This document shows positions 42,471 through 52,306 of a stretch of DNA of 64,000 nucleotides, one piece after another. Both the position numbers and the translations under genes were made by a program. Positions within the stretch are counted from its first letter, which is position 1. Every line of letters starts with the position of its first letter. The stretch comes from an uncultured Phocaeicola sp. GTDB lineage: Bacteria; Bacteroidota; Bacteroidia; Bacteroidales; Bacteroidaceae. The stretch is taken from contig CALUGI010000003.1 in the NCBI GenBank assembly GCA_944320135.1, positions 1-64,000 on the forward strand. The letters are read 5' to 3'. Below the pieces are notes generated by a model. That model was not told where the DNA came from and ran no database searches. It was given only the letters and a program-made list of their open reading frames with translations.

Positions 42471-43016
42471 TCAGTCCTCCTTGGTCATTAGTAAATAGAG
42501 TTTCTTGCGGATGCGGTGGAGCTTCACTTTTGCGTTGCTCTCCGAAAGGTGCAAGATATAGCAAATTTCTGAAATCGGCTTATCTTCTTCATAGAATAAT
42601 GTGACGAGTGCCTGCTCGTCGGCGGAGAGCGCGGAAAGCGCCCGCTGCAGTTTTTCTATTTGTTCCTCATCGTCCGTGTCCAGCGCTTCGTCGATTTGCG
42701 TGTCTGAAAGCGCATTCCATAATTTGTCGTCGAACGACAACACCTCGTTGCGCCGCTTGCGGAGTGCGGAGAGCGCCGTGTTGTATGCGATGCGGTATAT
42801 CCAGGTAGAAAAGCTGCTGTCGCCGTGAAATGCAGAAAGATGCTCGAAGGCTTTCATGAACGTGTCCTGCGTCAGTTCTTCGGCATCCTCCTGCGAACCG
42901 GTCATGCGGACAATCAGGCGGAACACCTGTTGCCCGTATGTGTCGAGGAAGTAGGAGAAGCGTTCCGTTTTCCCTCCCAAGACGGAAGAAATGATATGCA
43001 GTTCTTTTTCGTTCAT
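42471..43016 (-). CDS. RNA polymerase ECF-type sigma factor
   Basis: A 181-residue sigma-70 family protein. Region 2 contains FSYFLDTYGQQVFRLIVRMTGSQEDAEELTQDTFMKAFEHLSAF and SSFSTWIYRIAYNTALSALRK. Region 4 contains LSALSADEQALVTLFYEEDKPISEICYILHLSESNAKVKLHRIRKKL. Followed by a small two-TM protein as its likely anti-sigma partner. A perfect 26-bp inverted repeat lies 12 bases before the ATG and may hold its regulatory signal. Confidence 0.93.
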   Translation of the reverse strand: MNEKELHIISSVLGGKTERFSYFLDTYGQQVFRLIVRMTGSQEDAEELTQDTFMKAFEHLSAFHGDSSFSTWIYRIAYNTALSALRKRRNEVLSFDDKLWNALSDTQIDEALDTDDEEQIEKLQRALSALSADEQALVTLFYEEDKPISEICYILHLSESNAKVKLHRIRKKLYLLMTKED

Positions 43017-43027
43017 GATGCTTTTTG

Positions 43028-43112
43028 GACTCCGCGCCCGGAAAAAGGTTACAACGCCGCCGAAGAATTTTTTTCTGCCGCCGCGCTGTAACCTTTTTCC
43101 GGGCGCGGAGTC
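43028..43112. repeat. Perfect 26-bp inverted repeat upstream of the ECF sigma gene
   Basis: 43028-43053 (GACTCCGCGCCCGGAAAAAG...) is the exact reverse complement of 43087-43112, with a 33-base loop. Both arms carry AAAGGTTACA pointing towards the loop. It lies between the sigma gene and the divergent gene at 43150. It could be an RNA hairpin in the sigma leader or a pair of facing protein-binding sites. Confidence 0.85.
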
Positions 43113-43149
43113 TAAAAGTGCAAAGAAACAAATTTAATTTCAATAACGT

Positions 43150-43545
43150 ATGGAAGAATTAATGATTGTGGCCAATGTGGCTATCGTGTTCGGAGTGATT
43201 TACAAGCTGTTCGAACTTTTTGTAGGGCGCAAGGAGCGCATGATGATGATTGAAAAGATGAGGGACGGGCTGGCTCCGGAAGATTTGGGAAAAGGTCTTG
43301 TCTGTCGTCCGGCTTATTCCTTCGGAGGCTTGCGTTTCGGATGTCTGCTGTTGGGATTGGGTTTGGGCTTGTTGATAGGATATGCCATTGTCTGTCTGAC
43401 CAATCCTGAAGGGCGCGGTTATATGATATCGGAAACGATTTCGATTATTTACGGCGCCAGCGTACTGCTTGGCGGCGGTTTGGGACTGGTGGTGTCATAT
43501 ATCGTCGAGATTAATCAGGCGAAGAGGAAAAAAGAAGAGAAATAG
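43150..43545 (+). CDS. Small membrane protein (DUF6249-like)
   Basis: A 131-residue protein with three hydrophobic segments: about residues 4-22 (MIVANVAIVFGVIYKLFELF), 63-85 (FGCLLLGLGLGLLIGYAIVCL) and 97-118. A short loop (RKERMMMIEKMRDGLAPEDL) is of the kind seen in DUF6249 proteins, small membrane proteins often found beside ECF sigma/anti-sigma genes. It diverges from the sigma gene across the inverted repeat. It may belong to that sigma factor's regulon. Family call is tentative. Confidence 0.65.
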   Translation: MEELMIVANVAIVFGVIYKLFELFVGRKERMMMIEKMRDGLAPEDLGKGLVCRPAYSFGGLRFGCLLLGLGLGLLIGYAIVCLTNPEGRGYMISETISIIYGASVLLGGGLGLVVSYIVEINQAKRKKEEK

Positions 43546-43608
43546 CGTTTTTATTCTTTTCATTGCCTGTTTTTTTGATACATTCGTGCATTGAAAACGG
43601 ACTGTCAG

Positions 43609-44733
43609 ATGAAAAAGATAATTCTTGCAATAGACTCATATAAAGGATGCTTGAGTTCGAAGGAAGTGGAAACGTGTGTGAAGCAGTCGCTTCATGCACG
43701 TTTTCCTGATAGCAGGATTGTATGCTTCCCGGTGGCCGACGGGGGAGAGGGGCTGCTGGAGGCGTTGGCGGAGGTGTCGGACGTCAGAATGGTCTGCACG
43801 GAAGTGCATGATCCGCTGATGCGCTTGAGAAAGGCGTGCTACGGACTGTTGCCCGACGGCGAGACCGCCGTTGTGGAGATGGCCCAGGCAAGCGGACTTC
43901 CCTTGCTGAAGGATTCGGAACGGAATCTGATGCGTGCTTCTACCTTCGGCACGGGCGAACTGATAGCCGACGCTTTGCGTCGCGGCTGCCGGAAATTCCT
44001 TGTCGGAATCGGAGGAAGCGCAACCAACGATGCAGGAATGGGAATGTTGGAGGCTTTGGGCGTGCGCTTCTATGACGAGGAAGGCCGAGAACTGCCGTCG
44101 GGAGGAGAATCGATGTGCCGGATAGCGCGCATAGACATCGGCGGAATGGACATGAGGCTTGCCGGAGCGGAGTTCAAAGTGGCTTGCGACGTGGACAATC
44201 CTTTTTGCGGGGACAAGGGCGCAGCGCGCATCTTCGGTCCGCAAAAGGGAGGCGCTCCGGAGCAAATTGACGCATTGGACGACGGGATGCGCCGTTTTGC
44301 CAAGTTAGCGAAGGCCGTCGTGCATAAAGACATCGTGTCTCTCCCCGGAGCGGGAGCGGCCGGAGGCTTGGGCGGAGCACTGTATGCTTTCTTGAACACG
44401 CGGCTGATGCCCGGCATCGACTTGATGTTGGACGCAGGACACTTCGACGATGTGCTTTCCGATGCCGACTGCGTAATAACGGGAGAGGGGCGGTCGGACA
44501 TTCAGACGCTGATGGGGAAGGTGCCGTCGGGCATCCTGAAGCGGACTCTTCCGCGAGGCATTCCCACAATACTGCTGTCCGGAAGGATAGAAAACGAAGA
44601 CGCATTGCGGAAGGCCGGTTTCGCCGAACTGGTGGAGGTCAGTCCGAGACAAATGCCGCTGGCCGAAGCGATGCTGCCGGAAACGGCAAAGGCGAACATC
44701 CGGCAGGCGGTGATGAGATTGGCTTTCCCTTAA
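43609..44733 (+). CDS. glxK: Glycerate kinase
   Basis: A 374-residue enzyme of the type I (GarK/GlxK) family that phosphorylates glycerate with ATP. Motifs: ILAIDSYKGCLSSKEV, FPVADGGEGLLEAL, AVVEMAQASGLPLL, STFGTGELIADAL, FLVGIGGSATNDAGMGMLEALG and DCVITGEGRSDIQTLMGKVPSG. The start is the ATG at 43609. A TACATTCG box (one mismatch) at 43579-43586 may be its promoter. Its 3' end overlaps that of the converging transporter gene by four bases. Confidence 0.95.
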   Translation: MKKIILAIDSYKGCLSSKEVETCVKQSLHARFPDSRIVCFPVADGGEGLLEALAEVSDVRMVCTEVHDPLMRLRKACYGLLPDGETAVVEMAQASGLPLLKDSERNLMRASTFGTGELIADALRRGCRKFLVGIGGSATNDAGMGMLEALGVRFYDEEGRELPSGGESMCRIARIDIGGMDMRLAGAEFKVACDVDNPFCGDKGAARIFGPQKGGAPEQIDALDDGMRRFAKLAKAVVHKDIVSLPGAGAAGGLGGALYAFLNTRLMPGIDLMLDAGHFDDVLSDADCVITGEGRSDIQTLMGKVPSGILKRTLPRGIPTILLSGRIENEDALRKAGFAELVEVSPRQMPLAEAMLPETAKANIRQAVMRLAFP

Positions 44734-46580
44734 AACGGAAACAGCAAAGGCAGCACAAAGACCATCACGACTCCCATAATGATTTGCAAGGGCAGCCCTA
44801 CTTTGATGTAGTCCATGAAAGTGTATTGTCCCGCAGGCATGACCAGCGCATTAGGCGGCGTGGAAAACGGAGAAGCGAAACACATGCTCGCGCCTACCGC
44901 CACGGCAAACAGGAACGGGACGGGGCTTGCGCCTATCTGCAACGCACTTTGCAATGCGATAGGAGCAAGCAGCACGGCGGTGGCAGTGTTGCTGATGAAC
45001 ATAGTCAGCAACGAAGTGGTGAAATAGATTCCGGCCATGAGCGCAAACGGCCCGTAAGCGCCCAATCCTTGCACTAACGAATCCGACACGAGAGTCGACA
45101 CTCCCGTCTTCTCCAGCGCCTGCGACATGGGAAGCATGGCGGCAATCAGCACCACGCTTTCCCAATTGATTGTTTTATAGGCCGCCTCCACGTTGCGGAA
45201 GCATCCGGTGAGCACCATCAGTATTCCGGCAATCATCACAGCCGTAACCGGTGCCACAGGAATAAAGTCGAACACCATCATGGCCACCATCAGCAGCATG
45301 ATGGCGGCTGCCACCGGAGCTTTGTAATCAAGCGTCACCTTGGCTGCTTCGTCAAGAGGCTGCCCCAGCACAACCCAATCGTCTCCTTCACGGCTCAACC
45401 GCGCAATGTTGTTCCAAGTCCCTTGCACCAGCAATACGTCTCCGCTATGTATGTGTTCGTTCCCCAAATCCTTCAACAGATAGTCCCGTTTTCGGCGGAT
45501 GCCTAATACGTTCACGTTAAACTTGTCGCGGAAGCCCGCTTCCTTGACGCTGCGGTTTATCAAGTTAGATGTGGGCATAAGCACGATTTCGGCAATGCCT
45601 ATATCATAAAAGTCAAGCGAATTTCCGTTCGTTTCTTCGGAAGTATGTCCGTCTAAGAGGCCCAGCCTATACGCCTCGGCAAACTGCTTTGTGCGCTCAA
45701 AGTCGCCAGTCACATAGAGAATGTCCCCTGCTGTCAGCTGGGTGTCCGGATCAGCCAGCTTCTGGGTGATGGTTTTCAAGAACTTATGCTTCGACAAGTC
45801 CCCCCGACGCACCTCCAGAATGTTCAAGCCGTATTTTCGTCTGATATCCAACTCAATAATAGTTTTCCCCAACAGGCCGGAGTCTTCTTTCACCTGCAAT
45901 CGGAAAAGATTGCTCGAAAGCCCGTATTCACGGACAAGCTCCTGAAGCGATTTTCCCGTGCGGCTTTTCTCTTTCTTTTTCTGTTTGGAAAGAAAAGCCT
46001 TGCTCAACGGCATCAGCACAGCAATTCCCACTATCACGCAAACGATTCCGACGGGAAGAAAAGAGAAGAATGACAGCCCTTCATATCCGGCCGACACCAG
46101 CGTATCGTTGATAACCAAGTTGGGAGGCGTACCGATAAGGGTCATCATCCCTCCCATACTGCTGGCGAATGCCAACGGCATCAGCAAACGGCTGGGAGAC
46201 ATGTTTGCGCTCACAGCCAAACTGACTACGATAGGAAGCATCAGCGCCACCGTCCCGGTATTGCTTACGAAAGCTCCGATGGCGGAAGTAACCAAAATGA
46301 CCAGCAAGAACAGTTTCATTTCGCTGTTGCCTGCGAACTTGAGCAGACGGGAACTGATCATACGGGCCAGCCCTGTCTGGAAAATAGCCCCTCCCACCAC
46401 AAACAGTCCTATCATCATGATGACCACGGAGTTGGAGAATCCCGAAAGAGCTTCTTCCGGAGTGAGTATTTGGAATATCAGCAATGCCGCCAATGCGCAC
46501 AAAGCCACAATGTCGGAACGGGTTTTTCCGTTGACGAAAAAGATGGCGGAAACCGCGAGAATGCCTATCGTTATCCACAT
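44730..46580 (-). CDS. SLC13-family anion/sodium symporter with two RCK_C domains
   Basis: A 616-residue membrane protein. Two sets of transmembrane segments (about 1-185 and 390-616) hold the DASS motifs: SNSVVIMMIGLFVVGGAIFQTGLA, SNTGTVALMLPIVVSL, GTPPNLVINDTLV and FSTPPNALVMPAG. Between them lie two TrkA-C/RCK_C regulatory domains (about 205-290 and 300-385; LLGKTIIELDIRRKYGLNIL, IHSGDVLLVQG). Such proteins carry sulfate, dicarboxylates or similar anions; the substrate is not evident. The ATG at 46580 follows a TATTTTTG box (46608-46615). Confidence 0.9.
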   Translation of the reverse strand: MWITIGILAVSAIFFVNGKTRSDIVALCALAALLIFQILTPEEALSGFSNSVVIMMIGLFVVGGAIFQTGLARMISSRLLKFAGNSEMKLFLLVILVTSAIGAFVSNTGTVALMLPIVVSLAVSANMSPSRLLMPLAFASSMGGMMTLIGTPPNLVINDTLVSAGYEGLSFFSFLPVGIVCVIVGIAVLMPLSKAFLSKQKKKEKSRTGKSLQELVREYGLSSNLFRLQVKEDSGLLGKTIIELDIRRKYGLNILEVRRGDLSKHKFLKTITQKLADPDTQLTAGDILYVTGDFERTKQFAEAYRLGLLDGHTSEETNGNSLDFYDIGIAEIVLMPTSNLINRSVKEAGFRDKFNVNVLGIRRKRDYLLKDLGNEHIHSGDVLLVQGTWNNIARLSREGDDWVVLGQPLDEAAKVTLDYKAPVAAAIMLLMVAMMVFDFIPVAPVTAVMIAGILMVLTGCFRNVEAAYKTINWESVVLIAAMLPMSQALEKTGVSTLVSDSLVQGLGAYGPFALMAGIYFTTSLLTMFISNTATAVLLAPIALQSALQIGASPVPFLFAVAVGASMCFASPFSTPPNALVMPAGQYTFMDYIKVGLPLQIIMGVVMVFVLPLLFPF

Positions 46581-46607
46581 AGAAATGTTGTTTTGAATGA
46601 ATCGCGG

Positions 46608-46615
46608 CAAAAATA
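46608..46615 (-). promoter_or_regulatory. -7 box TATTTTTG of the SLC13 gene
   Basis: A perfect TAnnTTTG 28 bases before the ATG at 46580. Confidence 0.65.
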
Positions 46616-46878
46616 TGGAAAATGCTCCGGACTGCAAAACGGCTTATGCTTTAATAAGTGTTATTGATAGAAGTTTTCCTAATAAAACGAATCTCCTGCA
46701 ATTTCCCTCTGTCATGCGGCATCCTCCTTTCCGGCGTCAAACGCCAAAGCCGCTGCATCTTCCTTGCTGAAGCCGGACGAAACATAAAAGAACGTTTTAG
46801 TAACAAACCAAACGTGTGATGTACCAATTACTACATCTTTTTTGCCATTTTTTACAAGTGTATGTGCTTTTAAAAGCC
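46616..46878. other. Divergent intergenic region
   Basis: Between two divergent transporter genes. It is AT-rich with no gene or obvious operator; the promoters at both edges are listed separately. Confidence 0.4.
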
Positions 46879-46886
46879 TAATTTTG
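46879..46886 (+). promoter_or_regulatory. -7 box TAATTTTG of the MFS transporter gene
   Basis: A perfect TAnnTTTG 34 bases before the ATG at 46920; no clear -33 element. Confidence 0.65.
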
Positions 46887-46919
46887 TACGTTGAGAAGTA
46901 TAACTAAATATCTGATATC

Positions 46920-48383
46920 ATGAGTACATTTGAAAAAGCAGGCGAAAAGATGACAAATTACCGCTGGATAATCTGTTTCATGCTCTTCTTCGCTACCACG
47001 GTCAACTACCTTGACCGACAAGTCTTGTCGCTAACATGGAAAGACTTCATCGCTCCGGAATTTCACTGGACAGACACGCACTACGGCACTATCACTGCCA
47101 TTTTTTCCATCGTTTACGCAATAGCCAACCTCTTCGCCGGACGTTTCGTCGACTGGATGGGGAGCAAAAAGGGCTATTTGTGGGCCATTGCCGTATGGTC
47201 GGTGGGCGCGTGCCTCCATGCGCTTTGCGGATGGGCCACCGAAATGAGTTTGGGAATCGACAATGTGGCCGACATGATTTCCGCCACCGGAGCCGTAACT
47301 TCCACCATCGCCATCACGAGCGTCTATTACTTTATAGCGGCACGCATTGTGCTCGGCGCAGGTGAGGCCGGAAACTTCCCCGCCGCCATCAAAGTGACTG
47401 CCGAATATTTCCCGAAGAAAGACCGCGCTTTCTCTACCTCCATCTTCAATGCAGGAGCTACCGTAGGCGCACTGATTGCTCCGGTAAGCATTCCGCCTCT
47501 GGCAAGCTATTTCAAAAGCATCGGGGTCGGCAACGGATGGGAAATGGCGTTCATCGTTATCGGCGCGTTGGGCTTCGTGTGGATGGGGCTGTGGATGTTC
47601 ATGTACAAGAAGCCGGAAAACAATCCTCACGTAAACGCTGCAGAACTTGCCTATATCCATCAAGACAAGGAGGCGGAGTCCGCTCAGGAAGACACTCCGT
47701 CGGCCGACGAGCCGAAACTGTCGCTCTGGAAATGCTTCAAGTATCGCCAGACTTGGGCTGTAGCTATCGGAAAGTTCATGACAGACGGCGTATGGTGGTT
47801 CTTCCTTTTCTGGACTCCGGCCTATATATCCGACGTGTACGGATATTCGTCCGACAGCGGTACGGCACAGCTGCTCATCTTCGTGCTTTACGCCATCACG
47901 ATGCTGTCAATCTACGGCGGAAAGCTCCCGACTATCATCATCAACAAAACCGGAAAGAACCCATACGCGGCGCGTATGCAGGCCATGCTCATTTTCGCCG
48001 TGTTCCCGCTGCTGGCCCTGTTCGCGCAGCCGCTCGGCAACTTCTCCTACTGGTTCCCGATAGTGATTATCGGCATTGCCGGAGCAGCCCACCAGTCGTG
48101 GTCGGCCAACATCTACTCTGTGGGAAGCGACATGTTCCCTAAAAGCGCGGTGGCCACGATTATCGGCATCGGAGGCATGGCAGGCGGCATCGGCTCCTTC
48201 CTTATCAATATGGGTTCAGGCATACTGTTCGACTATGCGGCCGAAACGAAAATGGCTTTCATGGGCTTTGAAGGCAAGGAAGCCGGATATTTCATCATCT
48301 TCTGCGTCTGTGCGGTGGCTTATCTGCTGGCGTGGTGCATCATGAAGGCTTTGGTTCCGAAATACAAGCTGATTGAAGCGTAA
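46920..48383 (+). CDS. MFS transporter, hexuronate (ExuT)-like
   Basis: A 487-residue protein of the anion:cation symporter branch of the MFS, with 12 transmembrane segments. Diagnostic stretches are NYRWIICFMLFFATTVNYLDRQVLSLTW, GTITAIFSIVYAIANLFAGRFVDWMGSKKGY, GAGEAGNFPAAIKVTAEYFPKKDRA and WFPIVIIGIAGAAHQSWSANIYSVGSDMFPKSAVATIIGIGG. These match the hexuronate (glucuronate/galacturonate) transporters of Bacteroides. No uronate catabolic genes are adjacent, so the substrate is a family inference. Ends with the terminator at 48427-48469. Confidence 0.9.
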   Translation: MSTFEKAGEKMTNYRWIICFMLFFATTVNYLDRQVLSLTWKDFIAPEFHWTDTHYGTITAIFSIVYAIANLFAGRFVDWMGSKKGYLWAIAVWSVGACLHALCGWATEMSLGIDNVADMISATGAVTSTIAITSVYYFIAARIVLGAGEAGNFPAAIKVTAEYFPKKDRAFSTSIFNAGATVGALIAPVSIPPLASYFKSIGVGNGWEMAFIVIGALGFVWMGLWMFMYKKPENNPHVNAAELAYIHQDKEAESAQEDTPSADEPKLSLWKCFKYRQTWAVAIGKFMTDGVWWFFLFWTPAYISDVYGYSSDSGTAQLLIFVLYAITMLSIYGGKLPTIIINKTGKNPYAARMQAMLIFAVFPLLALFAQPLGNFSYWFPIVIIGIAGAAHQSWSANIYSVGSDMFPKSAVATIIGIGGMAGGIGSFLINMGSGILFDYAAETKMAFMGFEGKEAGYFIIFCVCAVAYLLAWCIMKALVPKYKLIEA

Positions 48384-48426
48384 AAATCTGCCCGCGCATT
48401 GCAAAAAACGCGCAGGCATCTTGCAT

Positions 48427-48469
48427 AAAACGTCCCGGCGATTCGCTTGAAACGCCGGGACGTTTTTTT
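48427..48469. terminator. Bidirectional terminator
   Basis: A perfect 12-bp stem AACGTCCCGGCG (48429-48440) / CGCCGGGACGTT (48453-48464) with a T run on the plus side and As on the other. It lies between the converging MFS and HD-domain genes. Confidence 0.87.
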
Positions 48470-48494
48470 ATTTTCCCGGTCTGCGCGTCCCGAT

Positions 48495-50555
48495 TCATTG
48501 TTTCTTCAGCTCCGGATACTTGACGCGAGTGTGATACATCGTTTTCAGCTTTTCCTTAAACACTGTCTTTATCGTAGCGATGTCTTTGAACGTAATCGGA
48601 CAATCCTTGAAATAGCCTTCGTTCACCTGCCCGTCGACAATCTTGTCTATCAGCGCCGAGATACTTTCTTCGGTATATGCCTGAAGGCTTCGCGAAGCGG
48701 CTTCCACAGAATCGGCCATCATCAGAATCGCCTGCTCCTTCGTGAACGGATTCGGTCCGGGATAGCGGAAGGCTTCCGTGTCCACTTCTTCGTCGGGATG
48801 CTCGTTCTTGTAGGAAATATAGAAATATTTGGTCAGCCCCTTTCCGTGATGGGTGCGGATGAAGTCTTTGATGACTCCCGGAAGGTCGTTCTTGTCGGCC
48901 AGCTTCAGCCCGTCCGTCACATGGTTGATGACGATTTGTGCGCTTTGCTTGTAGCTCAGCTGATCGTGCGGATTGACGCCGGTCTGGTTTTCGGTGAAGA
49001 ATACGGGATTCATCATCTTTCCGATGTCGTGATACATGGCCCCGGTACGCACCAACTGGCTGTCGGCTCCGATGCGGTTGGCCGCAGCTGCGGTCAAGTT
49101 GGCAAGCTGCAGCGAGTGCTGGAAGGTGCCCGGAGCCACTTCCGACATTTCTCTCATCAGCTTGTTGTTGATGTTCGACAGCTCTATCAGCGTCACGTTG
49201 GAGGTGAACCCGAACATTTTCTCGAAAATGAAAAGCAACGGATAAGTGAAAAGCAGCAATACGCCGTTGATGATGAAATTAAAGTAGATGTGGGTGCTCA
49301 ACTGCGACAGTTCGCTTACGTGAATCAGGTCGATAGCCAGATACATGATTGCGTATGCACAAGCCACGAGCAGCGCGCTCCGCAAAAGTTGCGAACGTTG
49401 CGACAGCTCGCGCAAACTGTAGATTCCCACCATTCCGGCCAGCGTCTGCAACAGAATAAACTCGTGGGGCGAGCGCAAGCAAATCGAGCACAACAGAATG
49501 GCTACCACGTGTGCCATGAACGCCGTGCGCGAATCAAGAAAAATGCGGATTATCATCGGAATCATAGCATAGGGCACCATATAGACGCTCAAAAAGGCGT
49601 GTTTCACCATCAAGGCCGAGACAACCGGAAATATGGTGATAATGATGAAAAGCAGGGCCAGGCACCGGTGCTTGCCATAGTAGTCGTGGCGGAACAACTC
49701 CAAGTAAACCATGAAACATCCTATCAGTATCGAGGCGAACAGCAGCTGCCCGATAAGCGTAAGCCGCTTCTCCGTGACGGTTTCGCTCCGCTTGTCCCAT
49801 TCTTTTTCAAGCGATTTCAGGATGTTATACGTGTTTTCGTTCACGATTTCGCCCCGGTCGATAATCTTCTGCCCGTTCATCACGAACCCGTTTGCCCACG
49901 AAAGTTCCCCAAGCAGGTCTTGTTTCGCGGCTTCCGACTTGCCCGCATCGTATGCCAGATTGGGGGTAATATAGTTGTTCAGGTTGCAACGTTGGAGAAG
50001 ATATTTCCGATAACGCGCCGTGTCAGCATCCACCAATTGCTCGTAAGCCCGTTTCACAGTGTACACTTCGGCTACGTCTTTTTGTTTCGACGTGTTTTTG
50101 TCGAACACTTGGATGCGCGCCACCGAATCTTTTTCCAACTGAACAAGGTCGTTCGGCGCGACAATTCCTTCGGCATAGATGGCCGCCAGCGTATGCTCGA
50201 TGTGCTGGCGATAGGCGCTGTAAGGAATGATTCCTTTCAAAGAGGTTTCATAGTCTTGCCTGAACTTCGCTATCATCCGGTCTCCCGCCTCTTTGTTGAG
50301 CTGAAAATAGGGAGTGTATCGCTGCATAACGCTGTCTTGTTCTTTCTGCATCTCCTCATTCCCCTTGTAGATGGGAAAGTCGAACGAGGCTTGGAGCAAA
50401 CCGTATTTCCACGGCTTGTTGATGTCAAACTGATAGTTGAACCGGCCTTCTCTCGGCAAAAAATACACTATAACAGATACAGTGGCTACAAAAATGGCGC
50501 ATTTGTAGAGCATTTCTTTGTAGGAGAACCTTCTTTCTGATGACAAAGTTTTCAT
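48495..50555 (-). CDS. PgpH-type HD phosphodiesterase, probably for cyclic di-AMP
   Basis: A 686-residue membrane enzyme with the layout of PgpH. A first TM (about 17-34) is followed by a large extracytoplasmic 7TMR-HDED domain (about 40-265). Seven closely spaced TMs (about 270-440) lead to a cytoplasmic HD domain: EMSEVAPGTFQHSLQLANL, GAMYHDIGKMMNPVFF (metal HD pair), INHVTDG, FIRTHHG and ILMMADSVEAASRSL. PgpH enzymes break down c-di-AMP to pApA. Single gene; converges with the MFS gene. Confidence 0.92.
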   Translation of the reverse strand: MKTLSSERRFSYKEMLYKCAIFVATVSVIVYFLPREGRFNYQFDINKPWKYGLLQASFDFPIYKGNEEMQKEQDSVMQRYTPYFQLNKEAGDRMIAKFRQDYETSLKGIIPYSAYRQHIEHTLAAIYAEGIVAPNDLVQLEKDSVARIQVFDKNTSKQKDVAEVYTVKRAYEQLVDADTARYRKYLLQRCNLNNYITPNLAYDAGKSEAAKQDLLGELSWANGFVMNGQKIIDRGEIVNENTYNILKSLEKEWDKRSETVTEKRLTLIGQLLFASILIGCFMVYLELFRHDYYGKHRCLALLFIIITIFPVVSALMVKHAFLSVYMVPYAMIPMIIRIFLDSRTAFMAHVVAILLCSICLRSPHEFILLQTLAGMVGIYSLRELSQRSQLLRSALLVACAYAIMYLAIDLIHVSELSQLSTHIYFNFIINGVLLLFTYPLLFIFEKMFGFTSNVTLIELSNINNKLMREMSEVAPGTFQHSLQLANLTAAAANRIGADSQLVRTGAMYHDIGKMMNPVFFTENQTGVNPHDQLSYKQSAQIVINHVTDGLKLADKNDLPGVIKDFIRTHHGKGLTKYFYISYKNEHPDEEVDTEAFRYPGPNPFTKEQAILMMADSVEAASRSLQAYTEESISALIDKIVDGQVNEGYFKDCPITFKDIATIKTVFKEKLKTMYHTRVKYPELKKQ

Positions 50556-50605
50556 CGGCGTTGAATATTTTGCCGCAAAATACGAAAAAAACGGGAAAAT
50601 TAAAT

Positions 50606-50613
50606 TATTTTTG
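50606..50613 (+). promoter_or_regulatory. Possible -7 box TATTTTTG of gltX
   Basis: A perfect TAnnTTTG in the AT-rich stretch between divergent genes. It would give a leader of about 160 bases, GC-rich and without a recognised RNA element. Confidence 0.5.
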
Positions 50614-50780
50614 CGGCGTATTTTTAATGAAACGAATCGCCCGCAGTCCGCCGCTCGGACAAACCGCCTTGCAAAACCGGCCGCTTTTGTCCGAACGGCC
50701 GCCGTCTTTCGAGGGATTCGCCGCCGGCTTTTTTCAAAGCCGGCCGGAATGCGGACGTTCCACCTTAGAAAAAAGCCATT

Positions 50781-52298
50781 ATGTCAGAAAGAAAAGTAAG
50801 AGTTCGCTTTGCGCCGAGTCCTACGGGCGCGTTGCACATCGGCGGTGTGCGTACCGCTTTATATAACTATCTGTTCGCTCGCCAGCATGGAGGCGACCTC
50901 GTGTTCCGCATCGAAGACACCGATTCCCACCGCTTCGTTCCCGGAGCGGAAGAATACATCTTGGAATCATTCGAATGGTTAGGGATAAAGTTCGACGAAG
51001 GAGTGAGCTTCGGAGGAAACTACGGCCCGTACCGCCAGTCGGAACGCCGCGACATTTATAAAAAATACGTGAAGGTGCTGCTCGACAGCGGAAAGGCATA
51101 CGTTGCTTTCGACACGCCGGAAGAGCTGGACGCCAAACGAAAAGAAATACCCAACTTCCAATACGACGCTTCCACGCGCGGCTCCATGCGCAATTCGCTG
51201 ACCCTCCCGCAGGAAGAAACGGACAAATTGATAGCTGAAGGGAAGCAATATGTGGTGCGGTTCAAGATAGAGCCGAACGAAGAGGTGCATGTGCATGACA
51301 TCATTCGCGGCGACGTGACCGTCAATTCGTCCATCCTGGACGACAAAGTGCTGTACAAATCAGCCGACGAACTGCCCACTTATCATCTGGCCAACATCGT
51401 AGACGACCATCTGATGGAAATCTCCCACGTCATTCGCGGAGAAGAATGGCTTCCTTCCGCGCCTCTCCATGTGTTGCTCTACCGCGCGTTCGGATGGGAA
51501 GACACCATGCCAGAGTTCGCCCATCTTCCGCTGCTGCTGAAACCGGACGGAAACGGCAAACTGAGCAAACGCGACGGAGACCGTTTGGGATTCCCCGTCT
51601 TCCCGTTAGAATGGCACGACCCGAAAACGGGCGAAGTGTCTTCCGGTTACCGCGAGTCGGGATACCTGCCGGAAGCCGTCATCAACTTCTTGGCGCTTTT
51701 AGGATGGAATCCGGGCACCGACCAAGAGATTATGTCGATGGACGAACTGATCAAGCTGTTCGACTTGCGCCGCTGCAACAAGGCGGGAGCGAAATTCGAC
51801 TACGAAAAAGGGAAATGGTTCAACCACGAATACATCCTGATGAAGAGCAACGAAGAAGTAGCCTCCATGTTCATGCCGATACTGAAGGAACACGGCATCG
51901 ACGCCCCGGAAGACATGGTAGTTACGGTGGTCGGAATGATGAAAGGCCGTGTCAGCTTCGTCAACGAACTGTGGGAAACCTGCAAGTTCTTCTTTGTAGC
52001 TCCTGCGGAATACGACGAAAAAACAGTGAAGAAACGTTGGAAAGAAGACTCGGCAAAGTGCATGACAGAACTGGCCGATTTGCTGGAAACGCTCGACGAC
52101 TTCTCCTTGAAACATCAGGAAGAAGTAGTAATGAAATGGATTGAAGAAAAAGGATACCACGTGGGCAATATCATGAACGCCTTCCGCCTGACATTAGTAG
52201 GCGAAGGGAAAGGCCCCCACATGTTCGACATTTCTTCCGTGTTGGGCAAAGAAGAAACCATACGTCGTATGCGCCGCGCAATAGAGGCGCTCAAATAA
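50781..52298 (+). CDS. gltX: Glutamyl-tRNA synthetase
   Basis: A 505-residue class I synthetase. The HIGH-type motif is [20 protein letters not shown] (residues about 12-31) and the KMSKS-type motif is [25 protein letters not shown] and [23 protein letters not shown] are also family hallmarks. The length is normal. It is followed after 8 bases by waaA, so the two are probably co-transcribed. Confidence 0.97.
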   Translation: MSERKVRVRFAPSPTGALHIGGVRTALYNYLFARQHGGDLVFRIEDTDSHRFVPGAEEYILESFEWLGIKFDEGVSFGGNYGPYRQSERRDIYKKYVKVLLDSGKAYVAFDTPEELDAKRKEIPNFQYDASTRGSMRNSLTLPQEETDKLIAEGKQYVVRFKIEPNEEVHVHDIIRGDVTVNSSILDDKVLYKSADELPTYHLANIVDDHLMEISHVIRGEEWLPSAPLHVLLYRAFGWEDTMPEFAHLPLLLKPDGNGKLSKRDGDRLGFPVFPLEWHDPKTGEVSSGYRESGYLPEAVINFLALLGWNPGTDQEIMSMDELIKLFDLRRCNKAGAKFDYEKGKWFNHEYILMKSNEEVASMFMPILKEHGIDAPEDMVVTVVGMMKGRVSFVNELWETCKFFFVAPAEYDEKTVKKRWKEDSAKCMTELADLLETLDDFSLKHQEEVVMKWIEEKGYHVGNIMNAFRLTLVGEGKGPHMFDISSVLGKEETIRRMRRAIEALK

Positions 52299-52306
52299 CC
52301 GGCGGA

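Noticed and set aside
48447-50540. A 697-codon open frame on the plus strand
   Set aside because: It is antisense to the PgpH-type gene, whose protein has all family motifs; the plus-strand translation resembles nothing and has unlikely composition.
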